Assembly (NCBI GenBank): GCA_019247135.1
Contig: JAFAPL010000406.1
Coordinates: 1-10,709 of the forward strand
Direction of reading: 5' to 3'
DNA: 10,709 nucleotides
DNA from: Chloroflexota bacterium
GTDB lineage: Bacteria > Chloroflexota > UBA6077 > CF-72
The stretch's first letter is position 1. Every line of letters starts with the position of its first letter. A program made the translations under genes and the position numbers. Under the pieces are notes generated by a model, which was not told where the DNA came from, searched no databases, and saw nothing but the letters and a program-made list of their open reading frames with translations. This document shows, one piece after another, positions 7,335 through 10,709 of the stretch.

Positions 7335-7414
7335 GGCCCCTCATGGTAGAGGGCGGGTGCACGGCGGCGTTCTGAGGGCTCCGCCGCGGGGTGGCGCTGT
7401 TTCGGTCCGAGTCG

Positions 7415-7440
7415 TCAACTTACGCTGTTGAAGAAGTTGA
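7415..7440. promoter_or_regulatory. Inverted half-sites TCAACTT-N12-AAGTTGA upstream of icd
   Basis: TCAACTT at 7415-7421 and its exact reverse complement AAGTTGA at 7434-7440 face each other across 12 bases in the region shared by the divergent SDR and icd genes. A second, shorter right arm (GTTGA, 7427-7431) lies between them. The arms are identical to those of the two palindromes downstream of icd, so a common binding protein or common repeat origin is possible. No convincing -10 box could be placed beside it. Confidence 0.4.
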
Positions 7441-7444
7441 AGAA
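7427..7444. repeat. 9-base tandem repeat (GTTGAAGAA x2)
   Basis: GTTGAAGAA occurs twice head to tail and forms the right-hand part of the inverted half-site structure. Each copy contains TTGAAG, a weak -35-like hexamer on the plus strand. Confidence 0.7.
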
Positions 7445-7536
7445 GATCGGGCAAATAGCCAAGCCTCGGCGCACCGGCAGCGCAGCCCATGCATGCCGCG
7501 GTGTTCTATCTTGTAGCAGGTACACGTTTGTCGATC

Positions 7537-7547
7537 AGGAGGCGGAG
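7537..7547 (+). promoter_or_regulatory. Ribosome binding site that fixes the icd start
   Basis: AGGAGG (7537-7542) followed by GGAG (7544-7547) lies 6-11 bases before the GTG at 7554. This selects that GTG over the upstream in-frame codons back to 7428, which encode a segment unrelated to the enzyme family. Confidence 0.75.
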
Positions 7548-7553
7548 TACGCG

Positions 7554-9773
7554 GTGAGCGACCCGACGATCATTTACACGCACACTGACGAGGCACCGGC
7601 ACTGGCGACGTATTCGCTGCTCCCGATCGTGCGCGCGTACGCCTCGAAAGCCGGTGTCAGGGTCGAGACACGCGACATTTCCCTGGCCGGCCGCATCCTC
7701 GCAAACTTCCCCGACCGCCTCAAACCCGACCAGCGCATCGGCGACGCCCTGGCCGAGCTCGGCGAGCTGGCCAAGACGCCCGATGCGAACATCATCAAGC
7801 TGCCGAACATCTCCGCCTCGATCCCGCAGCTCAAAGCAGCCATCGCCGAGCTGCAGGCGCAGGGTTTTCCCGTCCCCGACTATCCGGACGAACCGAAGTC
7901 CGACGCGGACCGCGAGGTGCTCGCGCGGTACCGTCGAGTCCTGGGCAGTGCCGTCAACCCGGTGTTGCGCGAAGGCAACTCCGATCGGCGCGCTCCGGCG
8001 TCGGTCAAGAATTACGCCAGAACACATCCGCACCGGATGGGTCCATGGACGCGCGATTCGAAAACGAACGTCGTACACATGCAAGCGGACGATTTTCGAT
8101 CGACGGAAAAGTCGACCGTCATCGCCCGAGACGGAAGCCTGCGGATCGAGCTTGCGGCGGAAGACGGCACCACGACCGTGCTTCGGGAAAAAGTGCCGGT
8201 GCAAGCGGGCGAGGTCGTGGATGTGTCGGTGATGCGAGCGGCGGCGCTGCGTGAGTTTCTGTCACGCCAGGTGGCGCGCGCAAAATCCGAGGGGGTCCTC
8301 TTCTCCGTCCACCTGAAGGCGACGATGATGAAGGTCTCCGACCCGATCATTTTTGGTCACGCCGTTCGAGCGTATTTCCCACGAACCTTTCAGAAGTACG
8401 GCGATGATCTCGGGCGTGCAAATTTGAATCCCAACGATGGATTGGGGTCTATTTTGAACGGAGCCGCCGGATTGCCGAATGGCGCAGAAATCAAGCAATC
8501 CTTCGAGGCCGAAATGGAGAACGGTCCGGCGCTGGCGATGGTGGACTCTGACCGGGGTATCACGAACCTCCACGTGCCCAGCGACGTGATCGTCGACGCA
8601 TCGATGCCCGCGATGATCCGCGCCTCCGGCCACATGTGGGGACCGGACGGAAAGGAGCATGACACGCTCGCGGTCATCCCTGACAGCAGTTACGCGGACG
8701 TGTACCAGGTTGTGATCGAGGACTGTCGGGCGAACGGCGCCTACGATCCATCGACGATGGGCTCCGTGCCGAATGTGGGGCTGATGGCGCAGGCGGCTGA
8801 AGAGTACGGCAGTCACGACAAGACGTTCGAGATCACCACGTTGGGCACGGTGCGTGTGGTGGACGAGGCCGGCAACGTCGTTCTCGAGCAGGCGGTGAGC
8901 CCCGGCGACATCTTCCGGATGTGCCAGACAAAAGATATTCCCATTCGCGACTGGGTCAAGCTGGCGGTGAGTCGCGCTCGCGCAACCGGCGATCCAGCAG
9001 TGTTCTGGCTCGACGAACAACGTCCCCACGACGCGAATCTGATCCGCAAAGTCAAACAGTACCTGCCCGAGCACGACGTGCAAGGTCTGCGCATCGAGAT
9101 CATGCCGCCGAAGCAGGCGACGGCGTTCTCGCTCGAGCGCATCCGACGCGGTGAGAACACGATCTCCGTGACGGGCAATGTGCTGCGCGACTATCTGACG
9201 GATTTGTTTCCCATTCTCGAGCTTGGCACCAGCGCCAAGATGTTGTCGGTCGTGCCGCTGATCGCTGGTGGTGGATTGTTCGAGACCGGCGCGGGTGGGT
9301 CCGCGCCGAGGCACGTGCAGCAGCTATTGAAAGAGAATTACTTGCGCTGGGACAGTCTGGGCGAGTTTTTCTCGTTGGTGCCCAGCTTCGAGCTGGTGGC
9401 ACACGCGGCGGGAAACGCACGCGCGCAGATTCTGGCGGACACGCTGGACCGGGCCACCGAAACATTTCTCAACAATGACAAGTCGCCGACGCGACGGCTG
9501 GGTGGCATAGACAATCGAGGCAGCCACTTCTACCTGGCGTTGTATTGGGCGCAGGAGCTGGCGCGTCAAACGGATGACCCGGAGCTCGCCTCTGCCTTTC
9601 GACCGCTTGCTGAACGGTTGGCGGAGCAGGAGCAAACGATCGTGCGCGAGCTCATTGATGTGCAGGGGTCGCCGGTTGACATTGGAGGCTATTACCGTCC
9701 AGATCCCGCGCGCGCGGAGGGCGTCATGCGCCCGTCCAGGACGTTCAACGAAGCGCTCGCCGCGCTCGGCTGA
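7554..9773 (+). CDS. icd: NADP-dependent isocitrate dehydrogenase, monomeric type
   Basis: It converts isocitrate to 2-oxoglutarate and CO2 in the cytosol, reducing NADP+, as a TCA-cycle and NADPH-supplying step. At 739 residues it matches the monomeric family (about 740), not the 400-residue dimeric enzyme. Almost every ligand known from the Azotobacter vinelandii structure is recognisable: S132, N135, R139 and R145 in [16 protein letters not shown]255 in [13 protein letters not shown]348 in VIVDAS, Y418 in EEYGS, and R545, D546 and D550 in NVLRDYLTD (the last group offset by two from Azotobacter numbering as I recall it). The sequence is intact to the C-terminus. It appears to be transcribed alone, with a divergent gene upstream and a hairpin plus convergent oxidase genes downstream. 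The GTG start is supported by a strong ribosome site. Confidence 0.97.
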   Translation: MSDPTIIYTHTDEAPALATYSLLPIVRAYASKAGVRVETRDISLAGRILANFPDRLKPDQRIGDALAELGELAKTPDANIIKLPNISASIPQLKAAIAELQAQGFPVPDYPDEPKSDADREVLARYRRVLGSAVNPVLREGNSDRRAPASVKNYARTHPHRMGPWTRDSKTNVVHMQADDFRSTEKSTVIARDGSLRIELAAEDGTTTVLREKVPVQAGEVVDVSVMRAAALREFLSRQVARAKSEGVLFSVHLKATMMKVSDPIIFGHAVRAYFPRTFQKYGDDLGRANLNPNDGLGSILNGAAGLPNGAEIKQSFEAEMENGPALAMVDSDRGITNLHVPSDVIVDASMPAMIRASGHMWGPDGKEHDTLAVIPDSSYADVYQVVIEDCRANGAYDPSTMGSVPNVGLMAQAAEEYGSHDKTFEITTLGTVRVVDEAGNVVLEQAVSPGDIFRMCQTKDIPIRDWVKLAVSRARATGDPAVFWLDEQRPHDANLIRKVKQYLPEHDVQGLRIEIMPPKQATAFSLERIRRGENTISVTGNVLRDYLTDLFPILELGTSAKMLSVVPLIAGGGLFETGAGGSAPRHVQQLLKENYLRWDSLGEFFSLVPSFELVAHAAGNARAQILADTLDRATETFLNNDKSPTRRLGGIDNRGSHFYLALYWAQELARQTDDPELASAFRPLAERLAEQEQTIVRELIDVQGSPVDIGGYYRPDPARAEGVMRPSRTFNEALAALG

Positions 9774-9780
9774 CACCTGA

Positions 9781-9810
9781 CCCGCACGCCCGTGCCGTGG
9801 CACTTGCGGG
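9781..9810 (+). terminator. GC-rich hairpin just after icd, terminator-like without T-run
   Basis: Seven bases after the icd stop, CCCGCA (9781-9786) pairs with TGCGGG (9805-9810), and inside it GTGCC (9792-9796) pairs with GGCAC (9799-9803). The inner loop is only two bases, so the top of the stem would open somewhat. No run of T follows, so intrinsic termination is uncertain; it may instead protect the mRNA 3' end. Confidence 0.4.
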
Positions 9811-9855
9811 CTGTTGCTCGATCAGCCAGATAACTCAACTTCCGAAGTTGAACAA
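9797..9855. repeat. Direct repeat copy 1 (59 bases) ending in a 17-base palindrome
   Basis: This copy matches 9921-9979 at 55 of 59 positions without gaps. Its right end holds the perfect palindrome TCAACTTCCGAAGTTGA at 9835-9851. No coding potential or tRNA-like fold was seen. Confidence 0.85.
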
Positions 9856-9920
9856 GTGGCTCGTTACAGCGGCAGCCCGCGGCTGAGGTGCACGGGGAAC
9901 GGCTTACCAACACCGTGGCG

Positions 9921-9979
9921 GTGGCAATCGCGGGCTGTCGCTCGATCAGCCAGGTAACTCAACTTCCGAAGTTGAACAA
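9921..9979. repeat. Direct repeat copy 2 (59 bases) ending in a 17-base palindrome
   Basis: This is the second copy, offset by 124 bases from the first. Its palindrome is at 9959-9975, nine bases beyond the stop codon of the convergent oxidase subunit IV gene. A hairpin of seven to eight pairs could form on either strand, but no T-run follows in either direction, so it is not a classic terminator. Confidence 0.85.
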
Positions 9980-9983
9980 ACAG

Positions 9984-10283
9984 TTATTTACCGGGAACGG
10001 GTAGCCAACCGCGCGTCAGGGCGTCGTCCATGGTGCCGACGATCAGGATGCCCAGCCACAAAAGCCCGACCACCGCGACGAGGCGTGCAATCGGACGGCT
10101 CCAGCGCAGGTGCATCAGTATCAGCGCATTGACCACAGCCTGGACCGCCGCGATGAGCAGCCCCACCAGGGTGTTGAACCCCCTCAGATCGATCTCCGCC
10201 AGCACGATGTTGAGCAGCGTCAGACCGATCAGCGCACCGCCAGCCAGCAGGTAGGTAGAGGTCGGAACGATCTCTTCAGGCAT
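9984..10283 (-). CDS. Cytochrome c oxidase subunit IV family protein (prokaryotic, caa3-type)
   Basis: This small inner-membrane subunit (99 residues) of a haem-copper cytochrome c oxidase has three predicted helices (about 11-30, 36-58 and 66-84). The second ends in LILMHLRW, the conserved feature of the bacterial COX4 family, and the third is followed by an acidic-to-basic segment (TMDDALTRGW). It probably aids assembly or stability of the complex and carries no cofactor. The ATG lies inside the last codons of the subunit III gene (8-base overlap, different frame), the standard order for these operons. The length and the TAA stop indicate an intact gene. Conservation in this family is low, so the call rests on topology, the MHLRW motif and position. 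Confidence 0.88.
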   Translation of the reverse strand: MPEEIVPTSTYLLAGGALIGLTLLNIVLAEIDLRGFNTLVGLLIAAVQAVVNALILMHLRWSRPIARLVAVVGLLWLGILIVGTMDDALTRGWLPVPGK

Positions 10284-10709
10284 GCAAACCGAACAAGTAG
10301 AGCAAGGGCAGAAGGAACAGCCAGATCATATCGATGAAGTGCCAGTACAGTCCGATCATCTCGACGGGTATGTGTTTTTCACGAAGAAAATGCCCACGCG
10401 CCGCCAGAAACGCGGCGACCGCGACGATGGCCACACCGATCGTCAAGTGGACCGAGTGGAGTCCAGTCAAAGCGAAGTAGGCAAAGAAGAACAACTGCAC
10501 CTGGCTGGCGTTCGGGCCAGCGTACGTCCAGTTGAGCCCAGGCACCGTGCCATCGACGAAGTGTTTGTAGTATTCGGCGCCTTTGACGAGCATGAATAGC
10601 GCGCCCAGCACGGCGGTCACGATGAGAAAACGTGTCAATTCCCGCTCGTGTCCGAGCTGTGCGCTGCGGACCGCGAGCACCATGGTGATGCTGCTCAGAA
10701 TCAGGATGA
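10276..10709 (-). CDS. ctaE: Cytochrome c oxidase subunit III (5' end beyond the window)
   Basis: This is a core membrane subunit of the terminal oxidase that reduces O2 to water. 143 C-terminal residues are visible and the frame stays open to the window edge; an ATG at 10683 is internal, since the preceding residues (ILILSSIT) continue a conserved helix. Full-length bacterial subunit III of this type is about 190-210 residues, so some 50-60 are missing. Hallmarks are SSITMVLAVRSAQ in the second helix, KGAEYYKHF, the TGLHSVHLTIG block and the final YWHFIDMIWLFLLPLLYL helix. It overlaps the subunit IV gene by eight bases. Subunits I and II are expected further upstream on this strand, beyond base 10709. 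Confidence 0.95.
   Translation of the reverse strand, partial: ILILSSITMVLAVRSAQLGHERELTRFLIVTAVLGALFMLVKGAEYYKHFVDGTVPGLNWTYAGPNASQVQLFFFAYFALTGLHSVHLTIGVAIVAVAAFLAARGHFLREKHIPVEMIGLYWHFIDMIWLFLLPLLYLFGLHA

Noticed and set aside
7413..7418. Minus-strand TTGACG as a -35 box for the SDR gene
   Set aside because: No -10-like hexamer lies 16-18 bases downstream; the sequence there is GC-rich (GCCACC).
7428..7457. TTGAAG plus CAAATA as a plus-strand icd promoter
   Set aside because: The -10 candidate matches the consensus at only two of six positions, so the promoter cannot be called from sequence.
7428..7553. 42-residue N-terminal extension of isocitrate dehydrogenase
   Set aside because: The family starts near [14 protein letters not shown], and the GTG at 7554 has a strong ribosome binding site. 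The extension covers the repeat-rich intergenic region.
8262..9314. 350-codon minus-strand open frame inside icd
   Set aside because: It is antisense to catalytic and binding regions of a clearly intact isocitrate dehydrogenase.
9692..9913. 73-codon minus-strand open frame across the icd end and repeat copy 1
   Set aside because: It overlaps the icd 3' end antisense and one repeat, with no ribosome binding site or family features.
9797..9979. CRISPR array or tandem-repeat locus
   Set aside because: There are only two repeat units with an internal palindrome, the interval is 65 bases, and no cas gene is present.

Overview
The window is high-GC bacterial DNA (roughly 60% or more by eye), densely packed with genes and with frequent GTG starts and 4-base stop/start overlaps. 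It encodes a monomeric NADP-dependent isocitrate dehydrogenase and the end of a haem-copper cytochrome c oxidase operon. Together with a binding-protein-dependent sugar importer, these indicate an aerobic, heterotrophic, free-living bacterium. Nothing in the sequence fixes the phylum, and I do not assign one.

Region 1 (2-5611, + strand) is one tightly coupled operon, entered in the middle of its first visible gene. It holds a carbohydrate ABC-type solute-binding protein (5' end missing), two permeases (MalF-like and MalG-like), a zinc-type medium-chain dehydrogenase, a ketopantoate-reductase-family NAD(P) enzyme, and a fumarylacetoacetate-hydrolase-family enzyme. Junctions are 3-base gaps or 4-base overlaps throughout. 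The reading I favour is uptake of a sugar, polyol or sugar acid, oxidation by one or two dehydrogenases, and hydrolysis of a resulting 2-keto or diketo acid by the FAH-fold enzyme. The substrate cannot be read from sequence. No ATP-binding subunit follows the permeases.

Region 2 (5592-7334, - strand) converges on region 1 with a 20-base 3' overlap. In transcription order it carries an SDR oxidoreductase, a possible 66-residue arginine-rich small protein with a good ribosome binding site, and a TMEM175-type (DUF1211) six-helix membrane protein, probably a potassium channel.

Region 3 (7335-9983) starts with a 219-base divergent intergenic region carrying a TCAACTT/AAGTTGA inverted half-site pair and a 9-base tandem repeat. 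The monomeric icd gene follows. After it come a GC-rich hairpin and two 59-base direct repeats, each ending in a perfect 17-base palindrome built from the same TCAACTT/AAGTTGA arms.

Region 4 (9984-10709, - strand) is the distal end of a cytochrome c oxidase operon: subunit III (5' end outside the window) and subunit IV, overlapping by 8 bases.

Most of the window is conventional metabolism. The points most worth following are the undefined catabolic trio behind the sugar importer and the repeated palindrome around icd. I see no CRISPR array, phage or transposase gene, toxin-antitoxin pair, or tRNA/rRNA.
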